This document shows, in pieces, positions 11,126 through 36,353 of a DNA stretch of 64,000 nt. The position numbers and the translations under genes are program-made. The first letter of the stretch is position 1; each line of letters opens with the position of its first letter. The notes under the pieces are model-generated. The model was not told the DNA's origin, made no database searches, and saw only the letters and a program-made list of their open reading frames with translations. Source of the DNA: Metaphire vulgaris (Eukaryota > Annelida > Clitellata > Crassiclitellata > Megascolecidae); contig CM030837.1 in the NCBI GenBank assembly GCA_018105865.1, positions 12,954,725 to 13,018,724 of the forward strand. The letters are read 5' to 3'.

Positions 11126-11161
11126 TGAAAACCTTCTACTTATATTCGCTAGGTGTCGGAT

Positions 11162-12022
11162 TGCACTGAATGCGCCATTTGCAAAATTCAGACTGAAATT
11201 GAAGCGCATGCATTTTATTAGCGAAGCGAATCTCTGTAGACCCTCGTATGGCTAAACGAGTCCACGGTAGACGAATGGCGTGAAGAGCCTGAGATAGGCT
11301 AGGCCTGAGCCTGACTTTGAATGTCAGGTGATTTATGCATGTCAGGTAAACATTTACAGATTCAATATCATTATGATTTGCTGAATTTGTTTTGTTTTAA
11401 TGAAAATATAGCCAAGTTGTAATTTCAATTAGGCCTTATGAAACTATAGTTCCCGTAAAATATATTATTACTTTTGTAGGATGAATTTTCGTAAAAAAGA
11501 CCTTTATATAGGTCATAAGATTATAGGCTCTTGAATTTCTTTGGCGCTTGTTTAATTGCTACGAATTAGCCTCTTCTCCTTTGCTTTTCCGTCATCTTCG
11601 GTCCCCTTATGTCTTGTCCTGTGTCCCTGTGAACAACTGGTGTTTTGCGCGTGTTTTGATAGCTGTGTGCTGCTTTCTCTAACCAACCGTTGCTTGTGTT
11701 GCATTGTGTCACACCTGAGTCACAGGTACACGGTAAGAATTCTCGGCCCAGATGCCCGACACAACAAAGGCTACGTACCGATCGTAAGGGGGTGTTTTTG
11801 ATTCGAATTTAAGATGACGTATTGGCCTCCAAATGGGCGGGCCCAAGACTAGTGGATCCAAATGGGACATAGGCGTAAACTTCTCTTAGACCCGAGCCCC
11901 CCCCCCTTCCCAAGAAGTCAAGCTAGGCAAAGGGAACGGCATAGGGATGAGTTCCCCACCTGCTTTAATCCAATTGTACGGCTACGTATATGAGCAACAC
12001 TGTTACTACCGGGTCTACCAAC
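11162..12022. other. Intergenic sequence upstream of the first Rho gene
   Basis: I see no gene. Open frames here carry no recognisable motif. Confidence 0.45.
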
Positions 12023-12211
12023 CAGTGGCGGCTCCAGGATTTGGCAAGTGCGGGGGGGTGGAAACTTCTAAGCATGGGGAGCCAACTATTTGCTGCTATA
12101 GGTATGCAGTAGTAAGTATAGGGTCCAACAGGGTGGTCACTGGGGTCCAGACATTCAATAAGGGGGCACGCCCTCCCCCTCCGAGGGCCCCACGTGGAGA
12201 CGCTACTGCTG
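12023..12211. mobile_element. hAT-type MITE, 189 bp (CAGTGGCGGCTCC family)
   Basis: Left end CAGTGGCGGCTCC; right end GTGGAGACGCTACTG plus an extra CTG. The 8-bp target duplication ctaccaac is perfect (12015-12022 and 12212-12219). Same family as 56647-56827. Confidence 0.82.
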
Positions 12212-12242
12212 CTACCAACGCTGTCCGATGTAAGCGGTACAA

Positions 12243-12243
<1 letters not shown>

Positions 12244-12300
<57 letters not shown>
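12244..12300. repeat. (GA)n microsatellite
   Basis: About 57 bp of GA dinucleotides. Confidence 0.97.
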
Positions 12301-12302
<2 letters not shown>

Positions 12303-12409
12303 TGCTTAATATTCAGATGACAGTGTTACGTTAACAACTGTTGAATATTCAATTGCCTCCATCCACTACTGCGTTTGAGGGCTGTTACTACTATAATAGG
12401 AGAGCGCCG

Positions 12410-12623
12410 TTCTCTAAGGCTCTGTCGTACTCAGTGCGGGCGATGATGATGATGATGATGATGATGATGGTGGTGCGGCCGTCTGTGGCAGAGCAGTCGG
12501 TCGGTAGGTAGTGGCCGCCGCCACCGCTGCCGCCGCCGTTCGACGCTCGCCCTCCCTTCTACCGATGAATTGCGCGAACGAGATTTCGATTAGTTGATTA
12601 ATTTATCGGTCGATCGCTCAGTT
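12410..12623 (+). promoter_or_regulatory. Probable promoter/5'UTR region of the first Rho gene
   Basis: A locally GC- and CpG-rich stretch with GCCGCCGCCACCGCTGCCGC, preceded by an (ATG)n run at about 12443-12470 that would place many upstream AUGs if transcribed. It abuts the start codon at 12624. The transcription start cannot be placed. Confidence 0.5.
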
Positions 12624-25933
<13,310 letters not shown>

Positions 25934-26091
25934 TATAGCGCTGCCTTGTAATGCTACCGCGCCGTCGTTCACATAGATGCATAGATACCTGCTGTAACAT
26001 GGGAAACTCAATGGGCGAATATTCACTGTAAATTTTAAATGTCTTGCTTTGCAATTTTATACAGATAATTACGGTTTACAAAGGGTTTCAG

Positions 26092-26287
26092 CAAGGGCGT
26101 AGCCAGGAATGAAGGGGTGGTAAAATTGGGGGTGGTATAAATTTTATATTATATATATATTTTATTATATTATATTATATATATATTATATGTGTAATAT
26201 ATTTTATATATACTGTATTATACTGTATATATACTGATTTTTTGGAAGGTAGTATATATACCGATACCCCCCGTCGGTACGCCCCTG
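26092..26287. mobile_element. hAT-type MITE, 196 bp (14401 family)
   Basis: Left end CAAGGGCGTAGCCAGGAAT; right end GTCGGTACGCCCCTG. The flanks ggtttcag and gttttcac match at six of eight bases. Confidence 0.75.
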
Positions 26288-26703
26288 GTTTTCACCTTAC
26301 ATTTACCTGTCTAGATGCCATCTGTGTGTCCATGGCTGATCGTTTGTCCTACTGCGTTCCGATGTCTGCTGTGTAAAATTAGATTTTCTAAAAGCGTTGA
26401 CTGAACGAATGAGTTCTAGCGCAACAGTTCTGTGAGATTGTGTTGTGGAGTAAAATCATGCAAATGAAGCTTGACTTTATTGCTTAGGACTTTGATGGAA
26501 AATGGAAATTAGCTGCTATCGGTTTATTGTACAATGCATTGTACACTCTGCACTATTGTATTACTGCAGATTAAATACACTAATGCACTAAACACTATAT
26601 AGCCCTATACACTAATGCTGTACTTTGGGCTCCACTAGACCATCGCTCGCAGCTGCTGCGGGTGTAGTTCGAAAGAGACGGCGTTGTGGTGATGGGTATG
26701 ATG

Positions 26704-26931
26704 CTGACATTGACGTGGGTCCATTTTTCCAAACCCAACCAACCATGATTCAGACCCAACCCACGAAAGCGATATGGTTACTTGACCCAACTCAACCTAA
26801 TCCACCGTAAAACAATTTCTTAAACCATGACTTATTTTCTAACACAACCCACCATAAATATGGAAAATTCCGACCCTACCCAACCCAATCCAACCCATGG
26901 GTGGACCCAACCCAACCCATGTCCATGTCTG
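26704..26931. mobile_element. hAT-type MITE, 228 bp (ACATGGACATGGGT family)
   Basis: The ends CTGACATTGACGTGGGTCC and ACCCATGTCCATGTCTG are inverted. The flanks gtatgatg and gtataatg match at seven of eight bases. Rich in CCCAACC. The copy at 37313-37553 is inverted relative to it. Confidence 0.85.
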
Positions 26932-27529
26932 GTATAATGGGAGACACTTTAACGTTCATTCAAAGGCAAAGAAACCCTAAGGACCATTTCAAAGGGGAAC
27001 GTTGTGGTTGTCTTTCGTCGTCCAAGTGAACTCCGTCTGATCTGTTCCACTGACTTCTTTTCTGCGCTAAAAGGGGTTTGGGGGTTAAACCCCCCTTGGA
27101 TGACGATGAAAATTTTTTTAATGTGTTTCTATACATTTTTATTTTCGGACGCGGTTTTGGGGGTCAACCCATCTTGGCTGCCGACCCAAAAATAATAATT
27201 TCTAAGCGCTATAGAATGTAAAGATGTAATAAGGCGACGACCATTTTTTTACTTGTCAGCACATCTGAAGGGAAAAAGTCAACGAGGAAAGATGAGGATG
27301 ACCCTTTTTGCATGTCAAGATTTTTCGAAGTTGGTCACGACCAAAAACCCACTCCCCTTTCGGAAATCCGGGTTACGCACTGTGTCGGCTGGTGCCAATG
27401 AGCCTCGTGAGATGGCGTCATAGAAGTCAATTATTAGATGAATGAGAGAAATTCAGTTAATTAAACGGAACCTTATAGAGCTATAATTAGAAACGACGAT
27501 TGTCAGTGACGCAATCGGAGTAACGTGGC

Positions 27530-27531
<2 letters not shown>
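26932..27531. other. Intergenic debris
   Basis: Contains GGGTTTGGGGGTTAAACCCC-type short inverted sequence near 27071-27100 and one-sided MITE-like text. No gene. Confidence 0.4.
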
Positions 27532-27586
<55 letters not shown>

Positions 27587-27686
27587 CTGAATAAACATAT
27601 CTCAGAATCTCAGATAGACTCACAAGAGTTTCTGCTGGACTAAAGCCTATATACACACACACACACTTGCATACACATGCACACGC

Positions 27687-27745
<59 letters not shown>
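27532..27745. repeat. AT and CA microsatellites
   Basis: (TA)n at 27532-27582, CA-rich at about 27653-27685, and (TA)n at 27690-27745. These generate several Tyr-Ile open frames that are not genes. Confidence 0.95.
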
Positions 27746-27747
<2 letters not shown>

Positions 27748-28105
27748 ACACTCCTGTGTTAGACCAATGCTAATGCTAATGCTAATTGCTGACTTAGACT
27801 TACTGTATATATAAAACTATTACGATAGCACCTCTAGGCTATAGTATAGACATTTCAGAGAAGGATCTCCATACTCACTTTGGTGGGTTATCTATGATCA
27901 ATCAGCAAATAAAGACAACTTGGTCTGAAAACAAACACTGTGTCAGAAGCAGCAGGAAGTCAAGAAAAGAAAAATTATTCTTTATTGACAATTTAAATAA
28001 TTAATTATATTATTAGTGCTGACACGTCTTAACTTCTATCAGTAATCTATGGAACAGATAAGGGACCTGTGAAATAGACAACGTCGGCCGAATATTCGAT
28101 GCCAG

Positions 28106-28106
<1 letters not shown>
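27746..28106. other. AT-rich spacer
   Basis: No gene or element recognised. Confidence 0.4.

Positions 28107-28160
<54 letters not shown>
28107..28160. repeat. (AT)n microsatellite
   Basis: About 54 bp of AT. Confidence 0.97.
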
Positions 28161-28165
<5 letters not shown>

Positions 28166-28175
28166 CATACACTAT

Positions 28176-28980
28176 ATAGTGTATGTTCGGAAAAAAAGGA
28201 ACCCATAAACATATTGCAGTAACCAGGTCCGCCGAGAGGGAAGACAGGGGGCAAATGCCCAGGAGCCCAACGATCCGTAAGTGGTGCGGGCGGTCCTCAA
28301 TAATGTTATCTCATGCAATATTATTTATTATTATGAGTACTGTAGGCGTGGCACTGGGACCCGCTGAAGGCAGTTGGGGCGGGGGGCGCTGCTGAAAGAA
28401 AGGCATACTGCCTGTCCTTTAACGTCTTGAAAAGTCTGACAAGCAAAAATAATTTAAAAAGGTCACCGCCACTTTTATTCACTCCAGGTGTGTATATTCT
28501 TATATTTTTTGGAAAACTTTAAACTTTTTGAGGACAGACTTTCTTTTAAATGGCAGCTTTTCAATCTTTTAGGGACCCGTCAATGCTCTGCTCACGAGCC
28601 TGGAATTTCTCTCGACGGGCCTGGCAGTAACTATACATCGAATGTGCACCTATATTCAGGCAAAATTTTAAGCACATAAAGAAAAACATATTTGGGTCAT
28701 TAGCGCAAAATTTCATTAGAACCTGTTTACTTGTTTGAGTGGTTTGTAACTTTTGTGGTCAGCTGTCACAGATTACAGTTTTTCTGCCTATGCATTGGCT
28801 GGCGTCATTTTCTACGTCAGTGAGTGTGTTGACAAACAAGCAAAATGCTTTCAGACGAATATCGCATTCAATTTAATTTTATATTAGAATTTAAATTAAG
28901 TCTGGAATAAAAAAAAATACAAACAGTTGTCATTGGTTTTCATAATTATCAAAGGGTTCCCTTTTTCCGGACACGGTGTA
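28176..28980. mobile_element. Tc1/mariner-like non-autonomous element split by a hAT MITE
   Basis: The left end TGTTCGGAAAAAAAGGAACC and the right end GGTTCCCTTTTTCCGGACAC are inverted; TA borders the element. Removing the hAT insert (28224-28623 with one duplication copy) leaves about 400 bp. That core matches the copy at 30303-30655: TTAGCGCAAAATTTCATTAG, GTCAGCTGTCACA and TTTTCTACGTCA in the same order. Confidence 0.82.
28224..28623. mobile_element. hAT-type MITE, 400 bp, nested in the mariner-like element
   Basis: The ends CAGGTCCGCCGAGAGGG and TCTCTCGACGGGCCTG are inverted. The duplication gcagtaac is perfect (28216-28223 and 28624-28631). The internal motif CTGACAAGCAAAAAT starts at 28436. 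Same family as 8051-8392. Confidence 0.93.
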
Positions 28981-29034
28981 TTTACATACACACACACAAG
29001 GGAGGACCATATAACTTCGAAACAATAAATAATA

Positions 29035-29170
29035 TACAGAGTGTCCGGATAAAAAGCATCAAACTCTATTTTCACTATAACTTTAAGAAAACTTGCTCGA
29101 TTTATATAAAAATTTGGATGATTTGTGTGGGTACTGAATTCGAAATCACGGTGTATTTAAACGCCCCTTT
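29035..29170. mobile_element. Fragment of a second mariner-like element
   Basis: Starts ACAGAGTGTCCGGATAAAAA and has ATCACGGTGTATTTAAA at about 29148. The ends resemble the mariner-type TIR above but are only partly paired. Confidence 0.45.
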
Positions 29171-29305
29171 ATATACCCGCCCTTTCATTACTCTTTTGAC
29201 GTTTTATGTATGACGTGCTGGTGACACTGTTGAATTGTTATGAAATTGTTATAACTTATAATAGCCAAGATAGGTGAGCCTGAGGTCCAATAATAAAGAA
29301 TAGTT

Positions 29306-29309
<4 letters not shown>

Positions 29310-29361
<52 letters not shown>
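29310..29361. repeat. (TA)n microsatellite
   Basis: About 50 bp, followed at 29363 by CAGGGTGGTGCAATG, a lone mariner-type end. Confidence 0.95.
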
Positions 29362-29365
<4 letters not shown>

Positions 29366-29716
29366 GGTGGTGCAATGAAACATCTGGTTCGACGCTGCCT
29401 TGTTGTAAATGTTTTCATGTTTTCACAACGCCTCGGTCAAGATGCATGAAATTTGGCGTAACTCTGCAGTATTTTATCATGGATGCGGACATTTAAGGCT
29501 TTCTTTCAAACTCCAAATTCAGCGGCGTCACCTGGCGAAAACCAGGCTATGGCAGGACGCGATCATAAAAACATGCGCTACTATAGCCTACGTTTGGTCG
29601 CTACAGTTAACAATTGGAGTTTTTAATGCAGTGTCTAAAAATAACGTCCTTACTGTTTTCTGCTCTGACAGCGCCACCGAGATGTCTTTGTCTTATTTAC
29701 AGTCTGTTCTTTGTGG

Positions 29717-30138
29717 GACCTTCCATAAATGACGTCACGCACTTAGGGGAGGAGGTTCAAACATTTGTGACGATGTGTGACGACGGAGGGGGGAGTTTCC
29801 AGAAATGTGACGTCACATAATACTAAATATTGCTGTTATTGCCGCAATGCTATGTTATCGGAAAGTTGAACGTATTTTACATTTATAATTCACGTTTAAG
29901 AAGAATTTGAAAAGTTTCTGAACTATAACAATTATTATGAGCATTTTAAAACGAATTCATTGCAATACCCGCTTCATTCAAGAAATTAAGTGAATTGAAA
30001 CATTAATTTTGACATAAAAAAGATGGGGAGGGGTTAACGCGTTGCGACGTCATTTTAGGGGTCTGACTTTTGTGACACAAGGTGGAGGGAGTCAAAAAGC
30101 TGCCAAAATCGCTTGAGGTCATTTATGGACGGCCCCTG
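29717..30138. mobile_element. MITE of the GGGGCTGTCCATAAATTACGTCA type, about 420 bp
   Basis: The left end GACCTTCCATAAATGACGTC and the right end GAGGTCATTTATGGACGGCC are inverted. Internal GTGACGTCA and GACGTCATTTTAG repeats are present. Relatives lie at 39975-40075 and 54352-54465. Confidence 0.72.
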
Positions 30139-30302
30139 TACAAGTAATTTCTATACGTTTTTAAATAAAAAGGGCAAAATATGGAAAGATGATTGTTTCC
30201 TAATAAAGAGAATTCTGGGGGGTCATGAGAATTCTGGGGGGTTCGCGGCGACTTCTGACAGAAATTTCTAAACAAAATGTGGAGCAGAATGAGTTTTGAA
30301 TG

Positions 30303-30752
<450 letters not shown>

Positions 30753-31740
30753 CATTTAGTCGCTATGGCATAGGCCCTACAGTTTGCAGCTCAAGTTTGA
30801 CATGGTTAAAACATGGTTAAGCAAATTGCGTGGGTTAATTTTTTCAAAAAATATACAGTGCATATATTGTTATATATGTTTTAACCATGTGAGGTTTATG
30901 CAGTAGCTGAGCGCATTAGAATATGTAGGTCCGGATGGGCCATAATAATGCACTTCGGCAGCAATAACTGAGTCGTGAGTCACAATAGCCTATGTGGTAG
31001 ATCCTGGTTTAAATTCTAGGCAATATGACGACGTAAGTTCGTTATAGGACTGACTGGGGAAATTCGAGTGGCTGGTTGTCGTTTTTTATACAACAGATGG
31101 CAAGTCGAAAAGGGCCTACATTCATTTTCCAAGGAATGCTCCATTAACAGGCTCCTACCTTACGAGGAATAGTTACCCGAATACCTATAATTAATCAGAT
31201 GCCAAGTCATTATATAGACTATAATTATTAATGAAGGAGTACCGATCAAAGCAGACAATGTGGGAAAGTAATTAGCCCTGGGTTAAATGATGTTGTGATC
31301 CTTTTGCTATACCATCCTGCCCACATTGGTCATATCTTTTGATGACGCAAATTACACTGTAGGCCTACTAAATGTCCTCGGCCACTTTCCCAAGGCCTCT
31401 TAAAAGTCAAACGCTTTCTCAGCGCTAATTCTTCGTAGCCTCAGCGCCAACCCAAGGCCGAGAACTAGCCTTACAGTAAATTGGACTAAAGAACTCCGAT
31501 TGACTTGCACTGACTGTATCGGTCTCTGATATTTCAAATTTCTAGTTGAAAGCCAGCCCAAGAAGCTATTACCTGCGCATCCGTCCATAAATTCCACTGC
31601 GAACATCATACTGATAAAATTTGACGAAGTTTAGCCATCTTGAAAACTTCGGTCAAGCATGCGAGCAAATATTGCATAATAGGCTTAAATACAGGTTTCA
31701 TCTGACGAAGAGAGACAGTGAGAGAAACAGAGGGGCACAC
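30753..31740. other. Intergenic sequence
   Basis: About 1 kb with no gene, microsatellite or bounded element that I can recognise. Confidence 0.45.
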
Positions 31741-31784
31741 ACACAAATAAATAAATAAATATACATATATATATATATATATAA

Positions 31785-32190
31785 ACATTGTAAGTTATAA
31801 AATTCAATCATTCTTCTCCAATACTTGTTGGTGTCTATTGCAGTTCGAGTTCGCCTCCTCCATTCGTCTCTGTCTTGTGCTGCTCTGTAAGCTTCGTGTT
31901 TGTCCGTGTGTTGCACCATTCTTTAATATTGTCTATCCATTCTTTTCGTGGTCTTCCTCTGATGTTTTCGCCTTCCATTACTCCAAATGTGATGCTCTTT
32001 TATCAGCCTTTCCTCGTTCATTCTGCAGATTATGGCCAAATAGTCTAAGTTTACTTTCAATGACTTTTGGATGATGTCCTTCTTTATGTTCATTCTTTGT
32101 TTTACCTTTTCGTTGTCGATATTGTCAAACATCTGATTCCTAGAATGTTTCTGAAACTTTCTGTAGCACTTCATTTCAACTGTATGGAGT
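31785..32190 (-). pseudogene. LINE fragment, C-terminal end of ORF2
   Basis: Minus-strand frames read MNIKKDIIQKSLKVNLDYLA, IICRMNEERLIKE and AAQDRDEWRRRTRTAIDTNK. This is the same C-terminal block as in the LINE at 61.3-64 kb (IVQIIIRRKMNFFGHICRMKDNRLVKK). It is split by a frameshift near 31920 and ends in an AT tract that could be its tail. Confidence 0.82.
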
Positions 32191-32261
32191 GTAGGGCGTT
32201 TGGCTATTTTTCTTGTTTAAAGACGAAGTCTCACAGCTCTCTCTCTACTCTCTCTATCCAT

Positions 32262-32340
32262 ATATAAGTAAGTAAGTAAGTATAATCTCATAGATTTATA
32301 TAGCACAATAGTAGCTGCTTATTATTAGGCGCTCAGCATT
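32262..32340 (-). repeat. Retroelement 3' tail, (AAGT)n with TTTATATAGCAC motif
   Basis: AAGTAAGTAAGTAAGT followed by ATAGATTTATATAGCAC. Read on the minus strand this is the CTATATAAATnnn...ACTTACTT tail type. Confidence 0.55.
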
Positions 32341-32595
32341 TCTTAAAATAGCGATGGGAAAGGTATAAGGTCAGCCAGGCAATAGTCCATATCCGAAGGG
32401 CTAGGTTGTTACAGGTATGGAGGAAATGATTTCAGAAACAGGAAGGATTTAAGCTTAGACTCGAAATATATATTTTATATATATAATGTATATGAAGTAT
32501 ATATTATATATAATTTATATATATATATAGCCTCTCTCTCTCTTTATATATATATATATGGAGTGTAGGGCGTATGCCTCCAATTTATATATATC

Positions 32596-33130
32596 TATCA
32601 TATTAAAATCGTTATTCTGTATGTCTGTTACCTGGAGATTCCGTTCTGATTGGTTGACTATTGGTAGACGGTTTAGACCGTTTAGTGACTTGATTTACGT
32701 CGCGATGCGTTGGTGGGCGAGCGTTGACTATTGGTAGACCGGTTTAGTCCTTACGTCGCGATGCGTTGGTGGGCGATTTTTGACTATTGGTACAGGCAAT
32801 TTTGGGTCAATTACAATTACGTCGCGATGCGTTGGTGGACGATGTTCGAAGACGACGTTGCTAAAATTGGTAACATAAATTGTTCGTAGAACCGGTTTAG
32901 TCAAAGTCATTGCAGCGTCAGAGGGCTGGGCTAATTGCGACGACGTTGCTATTTGGTAACAATTGTTCGTAGAATCGTAGTTTAACACGGTTTAGTCGAG
33001 TCATTGCAGCGTCAGAGGGCTGGGCGTGCGACGACGTTGCTATTGGTAACAATTGTTCGCAACTGACAAACCTGAGGTAGTTGCGCAATTTAACGTACAT
33101 TTTAACGTACACACAGAAAAATACGTACAT
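32596..33130. repeat. Two minisatellites in a possible Helitron-like element
   Basis: Unit A (TTGACTATTGGTAGAcCGGT ... TTACGTCGCGATGCGTTGGT) occurs three times over 32650-32850. Unit B (CGACGACGTTGCTATTGGTA ... CATTGCAGCGTCAGAGGGCT) occurs about 2.5 times over 32850-33065. The left border TCTATCATATTAAAATCG... TCTGTATGTCTGT resembles Helitron 5' ends. I cannot find a convincing 3' hairpin-CTRR end. Confidence 0.5.
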
Positions 33131-33304
33131 ACAGCGTCACAAATGGCCACATTGCGTGATTTTAACGTACAATAGGCCTAATTATTACGTGGCGCAGAGC
33201 TTGTAATTGAACTTTAGGTGGCGATCATTGAAATGTTGTTCAGCATTGAATTCAATGATTGGGTACTAGGTATAGATATTGGATTAGTATTATCCTGAAC
33301 ACTG

Positions 33305-33372
33305 CAAGGGTGGCATGGAGAAGCGAGCGTTTTTGAAGAACATGAAGACACACCTGTTTAGCATCTTTTAGT
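33305..33372 (+). pseudogene. Tiny LINE C-terminus remnant
   Basis: The frame MEKRAFLKNMKTHLFSIF then a stop matches the usual LINE ending (FRxxLKTHLF). AT tail follows. Confidence 0.45.
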
Positions 33373-33412
33373 TGTTATATATATGACTTTTTCTATATAT
33401 GTTTTATAAATA

Positions 33413-33438
33413 TCCTATATATATATATATATATAATA

Positions 33439-33470
<32 letters not shown>

Positions 33471-33545
33471 TATGGAGAGTGCATGTTTGTTTGCTTGTTT
33501 GCATGTTTGTTTGTGTGTGTGTGTGTGTGTGTGTTTGTGTTTATG
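33413..33545. repeat. (TA)n(GA)n(TG)n microsatellite cluster
   Basis: TA at 33413-33436, GA at 33445-33470, and TTTG/TG at 33485-33545. Confidence 0.95.
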
Positions 33546-33654
33546 TGTGTATGTGAAAAGTGAGTTTGATCGATAGCCCTGTAATTGTTTTGACCACTTA
33601 GAATTCAGATCGCCGAATAAGGACTAAGTTAAAATCAAACGCATACAAACAAAC

Positions 33655-33800
33655 CAGACATGGGTCAATTGTCACTGTTTTTTAAGCAATTACAAATTAC
33701 ATTACAATTATACTGATTTTTGTCAATTTTTACAATTACAATTACAATTACAGCCAATTACATTGGGATCACATTACAGGGCTTAGGCAATTACAAATGT
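33655..33800. repeat. ACAATTACAATT-rich MITE fragment
   Basis: Starts CAGACATGGGTCAATTGTCA and is filled with ACAATTACAATTACA. It resembles a one-sided hAT MITE. I see no right end. Confidence 0.4.
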
Positions 33801-34880
33801 TAAAACTATTCATTTGAAATTTACAATTCCATTTTCAGGTTGATTATGTAGTTTTCATTACTCTTTCTGGGGTTCTTTTAATAACCATTCATTAAGTGAT
33901 TATCTAAAATAATTAACATAAATTAGTTCAATCAAAGACATCTCTGTTTGGTTTTTCTAACGGCCTATTTGATGTTGTTACGGTAAAAACTGTTTTAACT
34001 TAAACTTGTATTTTCACAAACCTGCAAATGAGTCAACAAATTCTGAAGTAACCTTTTTCGAGCATGACACTAATTCACCGAACACAACCGGAACTTCACT
34101 TTAACATTTGCATTGGAAACAGCATTATTAAAGTCATCAGACTTTTCAGAATAATTCCATGGTACGTTCCGTTCTATCGAAACACCGTCAGTTAAATAGG
34201 CCTTAAATCTCAAACGTTTGAGAAAAATTCAACTTATACGAGCAAACAATTCAGCGTCGACAAGAGTCATAGATTATAATCTCTCGATTTTCCAGAGCGC
34301 TCTTCAAATTGTCTCTCACGACTTCAAAAAAAAATTTTTTTGCAACGTCAAAATTGCATCTCCGTCAAAGTTGGTAATCGCATTTTAAAGAATGCGATTG
34401 CAAAGTTAACGTTCTCCAAACAGAATATTTGTAATGCTATTTCAAAATTACTCTATTTAAGGTAATGACGATACTCTCGATTAGACCTACTTGTCATGTT
34501 TGTAAAATTTAGAATGGTCTATCTCATGCATTTCATTCAAATTCATTGTGGAGGCCTACGCAGGTCTAGTTATGCGCTTTTACGTTTGATCGATATTCGA
34601 TACTCAACATTAGCTTTGACAAAGCTTAACGACTCTGAGCAGTTACTATAGATGTTTAATTGCCAATGACCCGTGGGTCATGGGTCACATGGGTCATGGG
34701 TCAAGAGTTCAAAGGGTCACACATGGGTCATTTTGAATGACACATTGTCATTTCTTACCTACACGTAGGCTACTATTATTGTTTCGTATAGAGTTAAAAC
34801 GTAGGGGATTTTAAAAAAATTTGAAAATATTCCTTTGATAATTTTTAAGTCGAACAACTCCGCTTGTAGAATATCAAACA
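33801..34880. other. AT-rich spacer
   Basis: No gene recognised. A short minisatellite-like run of GGGTCATGGGTCA units lies at 34672-34735. Confidence 0.45.
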
Positions 34881-35407
34881 CAGGCCCGTCATTTGCCAAT
34901 GTGAGGAACTTGGCACATGGTGGCCTGCGGGGCCCCGGATGGGTTAGATCCAGAGCTGTTTTTAAGCAGAGGCAAGATTGGTAAATGCAGGTGCGATTTA
35001 TGACCTGGAGCAGTGGAGAGGATATGTCGAGCTTGGGGGATGTTGTTGTTGGGGAAGTGTAGCAGTGGGAGGATGTAGTGGTGGGGGATGTAACAGTAGA
35101 GGGATGCAGTTGGGTAGTGGGGGGAAAATCCTCCTTCTCCTACAAATCGCGCCCTGGGTACATGCATAGAGCCCCGCGATATATGAGGGGCCCCGGCGGG
35201 GGTGAAAACAAATTTTTTCTGATGCTCGAAAAAGTTGACGACAAAAAAGTTCATTGCCTCTTTTGTGCTTGATTTTCAATTAATTTATCCTCCAGAAGTT
35301 GATAAGCAAAAAGGTCAAAACATAAAGAGGCTGGAGCGCGCGGGGCGCCAAAGATGCACGGGGCCTCGGACACAGTGCCCGATTTCCAACATATAAAGAC
35401 GGACCTA
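34881..35407. mobile_element. hAT-type MITE, 527 bp, interrupted by another hAT MITE
   Basis: Left end CAGGCCCGTCATTTGCC; right end AAAGACGGACCTA. The flanks atcaaaca and atcacaca match at seven of eight bases. It contains GATAAGCAAAAAGGTCA at 35300, the shared internal motif in variant form. Confidence 0.75.
34988..35156. mobile_element. hAT-type MITE, 169 bp, nested in 34881-35407
   Basis: The ends CAGGTGCGATTTATGACC and CCTACAAATCGCGCCCTG are inverted and match the larger hAT at 21038-21989. The flanks ggtaaatg and ggtacatg match at seven of eight bases. Confidence 0.88.
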
Positions 35408-35553
35408 ATCACACAACCACCGCAGAAAAATAGCGACTAACTTATCCCCAAATAGACATAAGTCACATAACCAGTTGGTAGCTTGCCTCTGGCCTTAGGC
35501 CTATTCTGAAACAAAATAAAGCCTAGTGCTATTGGCAACAACACTATTATATT

Positions 35554-35704
35554 CAGTGTTTATTCTAGCCACCTTGACATTGGGGGGAGTTTTACATGTT
35601 TGGAGGATATGGTTTGTCTGCCCAAAAACCTTGACGCAACATATAGATTTTTTTCGGGATTTTTCAAACTTGGGAATCCCCAAACAGGCCTAGAATAAAC
35701 ACTG
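35554..35704. mobile_element. hAT-type MITE, 151 bp
   Basis: The ends CAGTGTTTATTCTAG and CTAGAATAAACACTG are perfect 15-bp inverted repeats. The flanks attatatt and gttatatt match at seven of eight bases. Confidence 0.9.
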
Positions 35705-36305
35705 GTTATATTTCTTTGCAGTTTGGAATTAGGTGCCTTCGATCGTGCGCGGTTATTGAGTGGTCTACCACGCTAAATGTTCTTTAGACTGTTTAGGCGA
35801 CTAATAATAGTAATAATAAATCTAGTCTAGTTGCCAGGTCTTAGCAGGGTGGTCAGAACCAGTATCGCTGTCCTCGGGGCGACCAATGCCATTGGCAGCT
35901 GCAGTGCATCGGCAGAAGAGGCTAGTCACACGTTTTTACGTATAGTTTCAATGTAAATCGCACCCGATTGGAAACAGGATGTTATCGAGAAAGAGGATTT
36001 CGCTCTGTAGGCCTAGGCCCCAGTACTTAGTTAGGCGGCTAGGCCGACTCATCATATTTCGCCAGCGCCGTAGAAGTTTCACCATAAAGAAATTCCCTGC
36101 TAATTTTAGCGTGAAAATTTTCCGACCTACCAATAGGATTCGTTCTAAATTTAGCACGAACTCGCGGCTTTCGTACAAATAGACGTACGCAGCCTTAGAA
36201 CGGTCAGAAAGTTCCTAACCGATAGAGGCGTTGTAATCTCGTGTCATTGTTGACCTAAGGCGTTAGTTTATTTTGGATTTTGACTCAAAGGCAGAAGAAG
36301 AAAAT

Positions 36306-36353
36306 ATGAAGAACTACAGAAACAGCAAATTCGACGAACGCCAAAGAAACTCG
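36306..36353 (+). CDS. Rho paralog 2, exon 1 (16 codons)
   Basis: ATG then [15 protein letters not shown], with donor TCG|gtaaat in phase 0. It is the nearest upstream ATG exon with the right phase, but there is no homology in this N-terminal extension, so it is tentative. Confidence 0.6.

Noticed and set aside
11947..12309. 120-aa open frame ending in a Glu-Arg run
   Set aside because: It spans a hAT MITE and a (GA)n tract; no protein signature.
34889..35279. ORFs of 121 and 93 aa on the minus strand
   Set aside because: They lie inside two nested hAT MITEs.
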